A stretch of 64,000 bases of DNA, taken from positions 1 to 64,000 of the forward strand of contig VCJN01001036.1 of assembly GCA_006384855.1 (NCBI GenBank), written 5' to 3'. Position 1 is the first letter of the stretch. Each line of letters opens with the position of its first letter. This document shows positions 26,111 through 36,399 of the stretch, in pieces. The position numbers were made by a program, and so were the translations under genes. This DNA is from Tetraselmis striata (taxonomy: Eukaryota; Chlorophyta; Chlorodendrophyceae; Chlorodendrales; Chlorodendraceae). The notes below the pieces were generated by a model that was not told the DNA's origin, did not search any database, and saw only the letters and a list, made by a program, of their open reading frames with translations.

Positions 26111-28382
26111 ATGCGCTGTCTTAAAGCCGCGCTGCCCCGGCCGCCGCGCCTTGGCGCCGCGCTGCCCCGGCCGCCGCGCCTTGGCGCCGCGCTGCCCCGG
26201 CCGCCGCGCCTTGGCGCCGCGCTGCCCCGGCCGCCGCGCCTTGGCGCCGCGCTGCCCCGGCCGCCGCGCCTTGGCGCCGCGCTGCCCCGGCCGCCGCGCC
26301 TTGGCGCCGCGCTGCCCCGGCCGCCGCGCCTTGGCGCCGCGCTGCCCCGGCCGCCGCGCCTTGGCGCCGCGCTGCCCCGGCCGCCGCGCCTTGGCGCCGC
26401 GCTGCCCCGGCCGCCGCGCCTTGGCGCCGCGCTGCCCCGGCCGCCGCGCCTTGGCGCCGCGCTGCCCCGGCCGCCGCGCCTTGGCGCCGCGCTGCCCCGG
26501 CCGCCGCGCCTTGGCGCCGCGCTGCCCCGGCCGCCGCCGTCTTGGCGCCGCGCTGCCCCGGCCGCCGCCGTCTTGGCGCCGCGCTGCCCCGGCCGCCGCT
26601 GTCTTGGCGCCGCGCTGCCCCGGCCGCCGCGCCTTGGCGCCGCGCTGCCCCGGCCGCCGCGCCTTGGCGCCGCGCTGCCCCGGCCGCCGCGCCTTGGCGC
26701 CGCGCTGCCCCGGCCGCCGCGCCTTGGCGCCGCGCTGCCCCGGCCGCCGCCCCTTGGCGCCGCGCTGCCCCGGCCGCCGCGCCTTGGCGCCGCGCTGCCC
26801 CGGCCGCCGCGCCTTGGCGCCGCGCTGCCCCGGCCGCCGCGCCTTGGCGCCGCGCTGCCCCGGCCGCGCTGCCCCGGCCGCCGCGCCTTGGCGCCGCGCG
26901 GGGTATCGAGTCCTCCCCTCCCTAGTGAGCGCGTCCACCTGCGCCTTGCGCTCGGGGCCGTCCTCCTCCGTCACCACATTCTGCAACCCCCACCGCGTGA
27001 CGAACCACGCAGCTCCTTGCATGCGCTTGTACATGTGCCCAAGCACCGCCTAGGGACGCGAAGCTCCTTCTCGGTCATGATCGCCTTCACCCCGGCCTCC
27101 TCGAGCAGCGGACCGGCGTTAAGAATGGAAAACGTTTCCATGTGGTGCAAGCAGTCCTCCATGACCCAGCCGGACTGCACCGTCACCTTGCCTGACCCTG
27201 CAGTCATGGAGGGGAATGCCGTCACGCCCACGCCCACGCCCACGCCCACGCCCGGGGGGGGGGTGGGGGGGGGGTTACCTTTCGATTCTTGGACACTGCA
27301 AACGAAGGGCGCAACCCGCGTTCAAATAAAGTTGCTGGGTATCGGGACTAAAGCCTGGCGCCGGTCTTCCTGCTTCATAGCTCGGAATCCAATGTGGCCC
27401 TGCACGGTGACAAATTTCCTCCATAAGTCCCTTCCCAAGCCAAAAAAAAACAGGTGGAACGGCGCGAGGGGGAAGAGGTTGATCATGCTGACATAGCCCA
27501 GGACCACATGCACATGGCACACGCCATGGCAGCCAGTGTTCTGCTTGGCCTCCGCCAGCCGGGTTGTGTTGAACGCACGCCGGGCAAGGTGCGTGATTCA
27601 CTGGACAAGTCATCGCCTTGATGGACGGTTACCAAGCGAGCATCCCCGTCCGCATCCACAGGGGGGTGCTCCTGGGCAGCCGCCATAGCCTCCACAACCT
27701 GCCACGCCGACCGGGCGGGTGCGTGTGATTCCATACAACCGCAGTTGAGTGGTGCCACCAGCACGCAGGCCGGGCCCACTCACCTCTGAACGCAGAAGGT
27801 CCACAATGTCACCGTCCTCGAAAACAGCGCGCCACTGGGTCGCCCCGCCGTAGTCCTCCAACACCCACTCGGTAACGACGCCGGTTATCACGCCGTAGTG
27901 CCATACTCCCCGGAACTTCTTGGCGATGACCTTCATGTAGAAGTCGCCGGGATCGCCTTTCCATATCACGCCCTCATCGCGGGTTCGACGCCCGCCGGCG
28001 GCCACGCAGGCGCGTCGATGTCCATACCGTCTTCGCCAACGGGGTCCTCCCCCACGCCCATCACATCGTCCACCTTCGAGCCGCCGTCGTCCGAGACCGG
28101 CGCCCGCGGGCCGTTTCCGACGGCTGCAGCTACTCCTGCTGCCGCGCTTGTTGCTGCTGTTGCTGCTGCTGCTGCTGCCGCCCCTGCTGGTGCTGCTTGT
28201 GATAAGGCGGCCTTGCGGCGCAACTTAGCCGCACGCTTCAACGAGTGGCTACAGTTCGGGTATTTCCGGAAGTGCCGCTCTCGCGCCGTCCTTTCACTAC
28301 TACCCGTCACGATGCCGTGGCAGTGCTTGCATGTGTACACGCCATCCTTCGACACACTCGCTATCCATCCCTTTGCCGGCAT
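26057..28382 (-). pseudogene. Transposase copy 1 (BED finger, Tudor-like, Tnp2-like), rearranged
   Basis: Reading leftwards from an ATG at 28382 (MPAKGWIASVSKDGVYTC): a BED-type zinc finger (CKHC ... HFRKYPNC); a Lys/Arg, Ala-rich linker encoded by GCT/GCA repeats; a Tudor/Agenet-like segment (27793-27990, YGVITGVV, FEDGDIVDL) that ends at a good splice donor (AGAG|GTGAGT, 27788-27793); an acidic linker; and a segment with GLGRDLWRKFV (about 27420) and GHMYKRMQGAAWFVTRWGL (about 27000), which corresponds to the conserved transposase core of copy 3. After TREGRTRYPARR the frame runs straight into the 30-bp minisatellite, so the normal C-terminus is missing. At least one frame change lies between the linker and the Tudor-like part: copy 2 is open there. 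The gene is probably dead as a transposase. Confidence 0.6.
26120..26899 (+). repeat. 30-bp GC minisatellite, about 26 copies
   Basis: The unit contains GCGCTGCCCCGGCCGCCGCG followed by CCTTGGCGCC, repeated with almost no change. A few units vary (GCCGTC at 26536-26600, CCCC at 26751), and one unit is half deleted near 26865. The unit length is divisible by three, so frames stay open on both strands across the whole array (ALPRPPRLGA on +, RPGQRGAKAR on -). It is absent from copies 2 and 3. Confidence 0.97.
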
Positions 28383-28932
28383 GCCTGCTGCCGCGCGCGG
28401 GGGGCGGGGGGGGGGTTGAGAGTTGGGGTGGATGTAACCCACCACCGGCAGGCAACACAGATGCGAGTGCGCGGCTGTCCGCGCTTGATTCAACGGTGAG
28501 CGGCGGTGACCGTGAGGCGACCCCGTACTTCATGCGCGTGCTGGGGCGTTACACAATCATCAGCAGTTAGGGCGGCTGCATTAAAACGCGCACCTACGAA
28601 CACCACCTACCGCCTACCACCTACCGTACCACCTACATCCGCCCACACCTCCGCCCGTCGTGCCGCACATCGCGGCACACCGCGGCGATGTGCAGCGATG
28701 TGCAGCGAGTACTTGCAGCCGCCTGTACTTAGCCCGGGTACTCCGCGTCGGCGGGCGACACGCGAGCCCGCGTGCGCATATCAATTTGATGAAATTATGG
28801 AAACGAGAAATTCATATAGTACTTTACAGGTCGCGCGCGATAGTCGTCGCTACTTGGTATGAAATCCACGTCCCTCGTCCGTCCCGTATCGTCCCCGTAT
28901 GTCGTCGTTCGTCACCAGTAGGGCACATTTAC
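28383..28932 (+). other. Right subterminal region of copy 1
   Basis: No gene. It has short CCACCTAC repeats (28598-28640), GATGTGCAGCGA repeats, and an AT-richer stretch (ATATCAATTTGATGAAATTA). The same sequence ends copy 2 (34480-35210), where part of it is duplicated. Confidence 0.6.
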
Positions 28933-28954
28933 GTCACATCTGAATCTCACAGTG
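28933..28954 (+). repeat. Right TIR of transposon copy 1
   Basis: Ends ATCTGAATCTCACAGTG and is the exact reverse complement of 20308-20329. It is followed by CGC (28955-28957), the second half of the target duplication, and then by satellite in register with the left flank. Confidence 0.92.
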
Positions 28955-31062
28955 CGCCTCTTTCCGCGCGCGTCCTACGTTGCGTTGTGCATATATACAT
29001 ACGTACATGTACTGCTCCGAAACCAGCCCACATGTGTTTTACGCCTGGTGGATGGGCATCCGGCGTCCGATGCACCCCAATTATTTGCAGCACGCTACTC
29101 TATGCACCGCCAATGCACTCCGATGACGCCGCGTGGGAACCGGTAGCAAGTGTTGTTGTGTGCGCACATCGTGACAACATTACACGGTGGCAATTGCAAT
29201 TAGCGGTGAATAATGTGAAGGCGTTTTCAAAATCGACGGAGAATGAGGCGGTGCTGGCGGAATGCATTGGCGGTGCATAGAATAGCGTGTTGCTGGGGTT
29301 TTGACTGCATCGGACGCCGTATTCCCATCCATCCGGCACGGAATGTCCGGTTTTGATTCACACATTTGTGTGTGAATACAATGTGAATATTACGCGTCTT
29401 TTACGCCGGGTGGATTGGCATCCCGCGTCCGATGCATCCCAATTATTTGCAGCACGCTACTCTATGCACCGCCAATGCACTCCGCAAGCCCCGCCTCCAT
29501 CCGCGTGGGAACCCGATAGTAATTGTTGTTGTGTGCGCACATCGTGACAACATTACACGGTGGCAATTGCAATTAGCGGTGGATAATGTGAAGGCGTTTT
29601 CGAAATCCACGGAGAATGAGGCGGTGCTGGCGGAGTGCATTGGCGGTGCATAGAATAGCGTGTTGATGGGGGTTTGGCTGCATCGGACGCCGTATTCCCA
29701 TGCATCCATCCGGCATGGAATGTCCGGTTTTTACACATTTGGGTGCGAATATAGTGTGTATATTACGCGTCTTTTACGCCGGGTGGTCGGGCTTCCGGCG
29801 TCCGATGCACCCCGAATCTCACCAACACGCTACTCTACGCACCGCCAATGCACTCCGCCAGCCCCGCCTCTTTCCGCGCGCGTCCTACGTTGCGTTGTGC
29901 ATATATACATACGTACATGTACTGCTCCGAAACCAGCCCACATGTCTTTTACGCCTGGTGGATGGGCATCCGGCGTCCGATGCACCCCAATTATTTGCAG
30001 CACGCTACTCTATGCACCGCCAATGCACTCCGATGACGCCGCGTGGGAACCGGTAGCAAGTGTTGTTGTGTGCGCACATCGTGACAACATTACACGGTGG
30101 CAATTGCAATTAGCGGTGAATAATGTGAAGGCGTTTTCAAAATCGACGGAGAATGAGGCGGTGCTAGCGGAATGCATTGACAGTGCATAGAATAGCGTGT
30201 TGCTGGGGTTTTGACTGCATCGGACGCCGTATTCCCATCCATCCGGCACGGAATGTCCGGTTTTGATTCACACATTTGTGTGTGAATACAATGTGAATAT
30301 TACGCGTCTTTTACGCCGGGTGGATTGGCATCCCGCGTCCGATGCACCCCAATTATTTGCAGCACGCTACTCTATGCACCGCCAATGCACTCCGCAAGCC
30401 CCGCCTCCATCCGCGTGGGAACCCGGTAGTAATTGTTGTTGTGTGCGCACATCGTGACAACATTACACGGTGGCAATTGCAATTAGCGGTGGATAATGTG
30501 AAGGCGTTTTCGAAATCCACGGAGAATGAGGCGGTGCTGGCGGAGTGCATTGGCGGTGCATAGAATAGCGTGTTGCTGGGGGTTTGGCTGCATCGGACGC
30601 CGTATTCCCATGCATCCATCCGGCACGGAATGTCCGGTTTTGATTCACACATTTGAGTGCGAATATTGTGTGAATATTACGCGTCTTTTACGCCGGGTGG
30701 TCGGGCTTCCGGCGTCTGATGCACCCCGAATCTCACCAACACGCTACTCTACGCACCGCCAATGCACTCCGCCAGCCCCGCCTCTTTCCGCGCGCGTCCC
30801 ACGTTGCATTGTGTATATATACATCCGTACATGTACTGATCCGAAACCAGCCCACATGTCTTTTATGCAGGGTGGATGGGCATCCAACCCACATGTCCGA
30901 TGCACCCCAATTATTTGGACCACGTTACTCTACGCACCGCCAACGCACTCCGCCAGCCCCGCCTCTTTCCGCGCAAGTCATACGTTCCATTGTATGTATA
31001 TACATACGTACATGTACTACTGCTCTGAAACCAACCCAAACTTAATGAGTGCACAAGTGTAA
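28955..31062 (+). repeat. Satellite array, continuation after copy 1
   Basis: Continues in the same unit and register as 20307, so the array was split by the insertion. Units run to about 30650 with normal identity. The last ~400 bp are more diverged (an extra CCACATGT at 30888, GGACCACG in place of GCAGCACG). The block ends at AACTTAATGAGTGCACAAG and a G tract, the same exit point as in copies 1 and 3. Confidence 0.93.
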
Positions 31063-31585
31063 ATGGGGGGGGGGGGGGCGCGGGGCATACACTCACACAT
31101 ACTTCGGTCATGCATGACAGATATTACAAGCCGTGGCGGGTCGGCGGGCCGACCCGGCGGGTCGACCCGGCGGGGGGGGGGGGGTTCTATTTAACTACAC
31201 GTGCGGCAGTGTCGTTTCGTGGAGCAGTATGTGTGCCCGGCCTCATTTATACCGCCCCCTACCTGCGCTGCATGGTCCACCCCTACGAATTATATAGCAC
31301 AAACCGCCATTACTTTATAGGAACCTAGCACAGCCATGCTTATATGCCCGCTTTGGCGATCAACTTCTACGCACTTCCCGTCCCTCAGCCGCCGGACATG
31401 GGGGTTAAGCCGCCAGCGTCGGCAGTTGCTTAGCAACACTTGGCATCCCGTACCGTGTTCATGGCTTCGCAGCCCTGCCGCCGGCACACGCTTACTTCCA
31501 CCACCTTCGCCAGCCGCAGCTTCGCACGCCGTTCCGCCGACATACGAAACGCACGAATCCACCCCCCCCCCCCGGTCCCCGCGTC

Positions 31586-32510
31586 ATGTATAATATATTC
31601 GAGGCGACTATGCGGGGCGCAACACACGCCGCGGCGTGGGTCGGCGGAGCGGCGGGCGGCGGGAGCCCTAATGGCCGGGCAGTATCCACACCCACACCGG
31701 CACCGCCGCTCACCTCCGACGCGGATGAACCGCCTCCCAAAGGAAACATGCCGGTTGGTGGTAAGCGCAGCAGGCGTGGGGTGCCGGTGCCGGTACCTGT
31801 GCGACGGAGCTGTCGCGTCATGAACCGCACCGCAACCGCAACCGCAACCACACCGCATGTGGAGCAACACATGGCGATGCCGGCCCCACCTATGTCTAGG
31901 GCCACCTCCTCACAGCACCCCGCCACGACGGCGTCGGCCACCGCCGACGGCGCCGTTGCGGGGGGGGGGGGGGGGGGACCCCCTGCCATGCGACGATGAT
32001 GCGCCTGATGCGCCACGTTAGGAGGCGGAGGAGGCCGTGATTGAGGCGACTGATAGGGCTGAGGGGGTTGTCGAGGCGAGCGAGGCTGCGCTCGCGCCAT
32101 CCGCCCCGCAGCCACATGCGGGACATGCCGACTTGCTCGTCGCCATGTTGACCGGAGGACTACGAGCAGTGGCGGGAGGCGCCCACATGCACTATCATGT
32201 GCGTGTCCTGGCCGGACGCCCGTCATGCGTGGACTGCGGCCAACGGACGGACTAGGAGTGTTGCTGCGACGGCACCCCGGCTTTGTGCGGCCCCAAGTAC
32301 CCATGCATGGCGACCCATCAGCGGGCAGTCCCCTGCCCGACCACGGCCGCGGTGAGGGCTGAGTTCCGCCATGTCAGGGACGCGTTCCACGACGCGACTC
32401 GCGCCGCCGTGTGTGAGGCTTCCGCGAAGGCACGCGCGGCTGGTAAGGTGCGCAGGGTGAGGCGGCGGACGGCCCGGGAGATGATGGAGAGCGTGACATG
32501 CCGGCAGTGA
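31586..32510 (+). pseudogene. ORF-Z copy 2: Cys-rich zinc-ribbon ORF, broken
   Basis: Opens with MYNIFEATMRG and stays in one frame through the Pro/Ala/Thr-rich half to about 31960, where a G tract breaks the frame. The Cys-rich half follows at 32037-32255, with a TAG directly after CVDCGQRTD where copy 1 has Trp. The remaining part (PKYPCMATH, the Arg-rich tail and TCRQ stop) lies at 32283-32510. The reading frame of the first half is cleaner than in copy 1, which supports MYNIFEATMRG as the true start region. Confidence 0.5.
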
Positions 32511-32600
32511 GGTCGGGCGCAATGATATTGGGTGGGGCACACGGGCGTGTAACACTTGCACTTTGCGCGTACGGTTGGGTTACATCTAGGCGGCGTCACA

Positions 32601-34459
32601 CTATGCAACCGGAAAGGCTGCGGTGCTACTGCAAACGGTGCTACGCCTCACTCGGTAGCAACCGCTGCCCCGCCTATCCCACAACTGCTGCCCGCCCGCC
32701 CCCCCCCCCCCCCCTCGCGCACCGTCATGCGACCTCGCATGGATCCCCGCCACCACCAGCTCCCCAGCGTCGACGCCCAAGTCGGCAGCATTCGCGGAGG
32801 ACATGTGGGCAGGGGCCACGAGAACAGCCACCTTGCGGATGCCCGGACCGTCTAGGAGGACAAGGGCCTCCTCCCCGCCGGAACCACCGCCACCGCCCGG
32901 CACTCTCCACAAGTCCAAGCCCACGGCAGTGTGGGCTCGTTCCAGCGTCCACACCGTACACAATGCAGCCCTATGGGCCGCGCGCTTGCATGGCTGTCGT
33001 CCGAGTCAGCCCCCGGCGGGGGCGGCGGCGTGGCGAGGTAGAAGTGTTGAGCTCGCGCGACCATGGTGGTGTACTTGGCGTCTTCGCGCTCCGCCAGCAG
33101 GCATGCGGATAAACTTGTCGGCATTGCACTCCGGGCAGTGCTGGTCGGGGAGGTTCGCCCATCCGCCAGCCTTCCCGGGCGCCCCGCTGAACGCCACGCA
33201 CCCCTGGGGCACATGTGCCGGACATATCTGGATGTATTAGGCACCTACATGCATCGGGAGGCGAGGAGCGTGAGGGGCCTGACACCCCAAGAAGGTCGCG
33301 TCAAGCACGCACCCAGGCAGACATCCCGGCCGTACCCGCAGGCACTTCCGCATCGCCTTGTGGCTGCGTGGCACGGCCATCCCACCCCAGGTGAAGCCGG
33401 CGGGCATGATGTCATGCAGCAGCTGCCAGTCGATGTCATCGGAGTTGTTGGAGTTCTTGCTCTTCACATGGGCCGAGCACTTCATGACTGCAAACGTGAG
33501 GGCATCCGTGTCGGACCCCGGCACATCAGAAGACTCCCACGCCCGGAGGCGCGCCGCCTCCTCCTCCTCCTCCTCATCGCTTGTCCACCCGGCGCCAGCC
33601 GCGTCCCCCCCCCCCCCCCCCCTTCCCAGCCCTCCTCTTCGGATTCACTGGACTGGTCATCGCCTTCAAGGACGGTTGCCAAGCGAGCCTCCCCGTCCGC
33701 ATCCACAGGGAGGTGCTCCTGGGCAGCCGCCATAGCCTCCACAACCTGCCACGCCGACCGGGCGGATGCGTGTGAATCCATACAACCGCAGGTGAGTGGT
33801 GCCACCAGCACACAGGCCGGGCCCACTCACCTCTGAACGCATAAGGTCCACGGTGTCACCGTCCTCGAAAACAGCGCGCCACCGGGTCACCCCGCCGTAG
33901 TCCTCCAACACCCACTCGGTAACGACGCCGGTTATCACGCCGTAGTGCCATAATCCCCGGAACTTCTTGGCGATGATCTTCATGTAGAAGTCACCGGGAT
34001 CGCCTTGCCGTATCACGCCCTCATCGGCGGCTTCCACGCCCGCCGGCGGCCACGCAGGCGCGTCGATGTCCATACCGTCTTCGCCAACGGGGTCCTCCCC
34101 CACACCCATCACATCGTCCTCCTTCGAGCCGCCGTCGTCCGAGACCGGCGCCGGCGGGCAGTTTCCGACGGCTGCAGCTACTCCTGCTGACGCCCCTGCT
34201 GCTGCTAGGCTGCTGCTGCTGCTGCCGCTGCCGCCCATGCTGCTGCTGCTTGTGATAAGGCGGCCTTGCGGCGCAACTTAGCCGCACGCTTCAACGAGTG
34301 GCTACAGTTCGGGTGTTTTAGGAAGTGCCGCTCTCGCGCCGTCTTATCACTACTACCAGTCATCCAGCCCTGCGACACGCCATCCTGCGCATCTTGTACA
34401 CGCCATCATGCGACACACTCGATATCCATCCCTTTCCCGGCATGCCTGCTGCCGCGCGC
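32601..34459 (-). pseudogene. Transposase copy 2: Tudor-like and Tnp2-like N-terminal half
   Basis: From an ATG near 34444 (MPGKGW) the BED finger is degenerate: the first CxxC is gone. The linker and Tudor-like segment are open in one frame (33666-34238, with EAADEGVIRQGDPGDFY, YGVITGVV, FEDGDTVDL), then the donor GTGAGT. Later parts show DWQLLHDIMPAGF and VPRSHKAMRKCL (33300-33460), then CPQGCVAF ... CPECNADKF (33110-33215). This spacing of a leucine-rich 'lP.s...a.k.l' block, a C-x3-C and a CPxC is typical of the N-terminal half of Tnp2/CACTA transposases. A Gly-rich acidic part with ALVLLDGPGIRKVAVLVAP follows at 32790-32860. The conserved C-terminal core seen in copy 3 is absent. Confidence 0.6.
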
Positions 34460-34775
34460 GGGGGGCGGGGGGGGGGGGGGGGGGGGGGCGGGAGGGGGCT
34501 GAGAGTTGGGGGTGGATGTAACCCACCACCGGCAGGTAGCAGAGATGCGAGTGCGCGGCTGTCCGCACTTGGTTCAGCGGTGAGCGGCGGTGACCGTAAG
34601 GCGACCCCCTACATGCGCGTGCTGGGGCGTTACACAATCATCAGCAGTTAGGGCGGCTGCATTTAAACGCGCACCTACGAACACCACCTACCGCCTTCCA
34701 CCTACCGTACCACCTACATCCGCCCACACCTCCGCCCGTCGTGCCGCACATCGCCGCACAACGCGGGGTCATCGA

Positions 34776-35143
34776 GGTGCAACGATGTGCAGCGAGTACG
34801 TGCAGCCGCCTGTACTTAACCTGGGTGCTCCGCGTCGGCGCGCGACACGCGAGCCCGCGTGCGCATATCAATTTGATGAAATTATCGAAACGAGAAATTC
34901 ATATAGTACTTTACAGGTCGCGCGAGATAGTCGTCGCTACTCGGTATGAAATCTCACAGCAACGATGTGCAGCGATGTGCAACGAATACGTGCAGCCGCC
35001 TGTACTTAGCCCGAGTCCTCCGCGTCGGCGCGCGACACGCGAGCCCGCGTGCACATATCAATTTGATGAATATTATGGAAACGAGAAATTCATATAGTAC
35101 TTTACACGTTGCGCGCGATAGTCGTCGCTACTCGGTATGAAAT
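34776..35143 (+). repeat. Tandem duplication (~184 bp) in the right end of copy 2
   Basis: Two copies (about 34776-34951 and 34960-35143) of the block GATGTGCAGCGA ... TCGTCGCTACTCGGTATGAAAT. Copy 1 has a single version (about 28690-28865). The copies differ by a few substitutions and one A insertion (GATGAATATTATGG). Confidence 0.88.
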
Positions 35144-35210
35144 CCACGTCCCTCGTCCGTCCCGTATCGTCCCCGTATGTCGTCGTTCGTCACCAGTAGG
35201 GGACATTTAC

Positions 35211-35232
35211 GTCACATCTGAATCTCACAGTG
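35211..35232 (+). repeat. Right TIR of transposon copy 2
   Basis: Identical over 22 bp to the right TIR of copy 1, ending ATCTGAATCTCACAGTG. The next bases, GTCGTTGCG, are unrelated to the satellite, so this marks the true outer end. Confidence 0.9.
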
Positions 35233-36399
35233 GTCGTTGCGCTAGCTGGAAGCTGGCGCAAAGGCAGAAGGTGGAGACACCGCCGCGTCGCGGGGCGTCA
35301 TATCGGGGTGAGGGATGGACGTGGGCACACGGCAGTAGCGTACTAGCCGCGTATGGCGGAATTGTAACGTCGGGTAACACCCGTCGTACTTAGCCCCGCG
35401 CAATTCAAACCTCTATGATTCTCAGTTTGACCATAAAAGGGCTGGCTAGCAGTACCTGTCGCTCGGGTCGGGCACGTAGGTGCATAAATGCCCGAAAAGC
35501 TCGATTAATCGCTGATTTGAGATGGCAAATGCCGGTTGCCAGTCGTGAAGAAAGTAGGCGTGGAAGAAGACGTATGTATTTATTGTTGTCGGTACACCCG
35601 ACCCTTGTCGCTACCCCAGTAAGATTGTCAGGTTTTTTTACATTGTGTTAAAATACGAGTACATGTAATAAGGCAATTGGGATTTAATAGTCCGTTTCAG
35701 GTGGGAATTTCAAGAAAAAATGGGGGGGGGGGGGGGGGGGACGTTGGACATACGTGCGAAATTACGTTAGAAAACCGACAAGTACTGCGTAATATACTGT
35801 AGAGCTCGCGCACGCGGCGTGTACGGCGTGCGCCTGTTCAGTTACTGCCGACACGGTGCGGCGACGCAGCGCATGCCACGGCGTTGCACCTATTGTGCGA
35901 TGCTGGAGGAGCGTACCAAGCGTGCCACAGCACGGAATCAGCAGCCATATGTGATGCACACACATGCAACTGACTCAACGGTACCTTGATATTGTCTGCA
36001 TATGTGCATGAGCAACAACATGCTGTGAAAATTATTAAATGTTGTATGTTCTTGATGCGCATGTCTGTGAAAGTGCTACCTAGATTGTTTGAAGAGCTAC
36101 ATTGACCTATCACTGACTACGTGCACTGTCACCCGAGCCACAGTGAAGGGCCATGTGGAGTTGCAAAAGGTCATGACGAACCACACAGTGGCAACGCCTT
36201 ACTTGGCGCTGCTAGGCTCAAGCTTAAGTATGATCTTTAGGCCCTTTAGGATGCAGCGGACGGATTTAGAAAGTATGGCCAATCTCTTCTGGTTACATGG
36301 GTTCCTGGGTTATAGTATGTCTCTGAATTTTGCCGAGTAGACTTGTCCAAGGCGGTATTTATATCCGCCGAAATCATAGTCATACCTGTGCTAATTAGC
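35233..36399 (+). other. Gene-free flank
   Basis: I see no coding region or RNA gene. There is an 18-19 nt G tract from 35722 after an A/T-rich stretch. Base composition is lower in GC than in the transposon, so this may be the ordinary host background. Confidence 0.4.

Larger units (their letters stand above)
20308..28954 (+). mobile_element. CACTA-like DNA transposon, copy 1, inserted in the satellite
   Basis: Both ends carry the same 22-bp TIR, starting CACTGTGAGATTCAGATG. The element is flanked by CGC on both sides (20305-20307 and 28955-28957). Uninterrupted sister units read CCCCGCCTCTTTCC here, so a single CGC was duplicated. A 3-bp target duplication with CACTG ends is the hallmark of the CACTA/EnSpm superfamily. 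Order inside: GTAC-rich left end, ORF-L (-), short satellite block, ORF-Z (+), internal direct repeat, 30-bp minisatellite, transposase remains (-), right end. Compared with copy 3 it lacks ORF-X and most of the transposase C-terminus, so it is probably non-autonomous. Superfamily assignment also rests on Tnp2-like transposase features. The exact family is unknown to me. Confidence 0.85.
31063..35232 (+). mobile_element. Body and right end of the large outer transposon (copy 2)
   Basis: Collinear with copy 1 from the G tract onwards: ORF-Z, the single version of the internal segment, transposase remains on the minus strand, and a right end with the identical 22-bp TIR (35211-35232). There is no left end between the satellite and this body. 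Because copies 1 and 3 have the order left end, satellite, body, the left end of copy 2 should lie before base 1. Without copy 1, the element then measures at least 26.5 kb. The flank after 35232 is GTC. The left flank is not in view. Confidence 0.75.

Noticed and set aside
26111-27496. 461-codon and 300-codon + strand frames
   Set aside because: They are produced by the 30-bp minisatellite (ALPRPPRLGA repeats); the conserved transposase frame lies on the other strand.
31492-32304. 270-codon minus frame opposite ORF-Z copy 2
   Set aside because: GC-rich shadow of the + strand frame; it would disrupt the conserved Cys cluster reading. I cannot fully exclude it since parts are open in all three copies.
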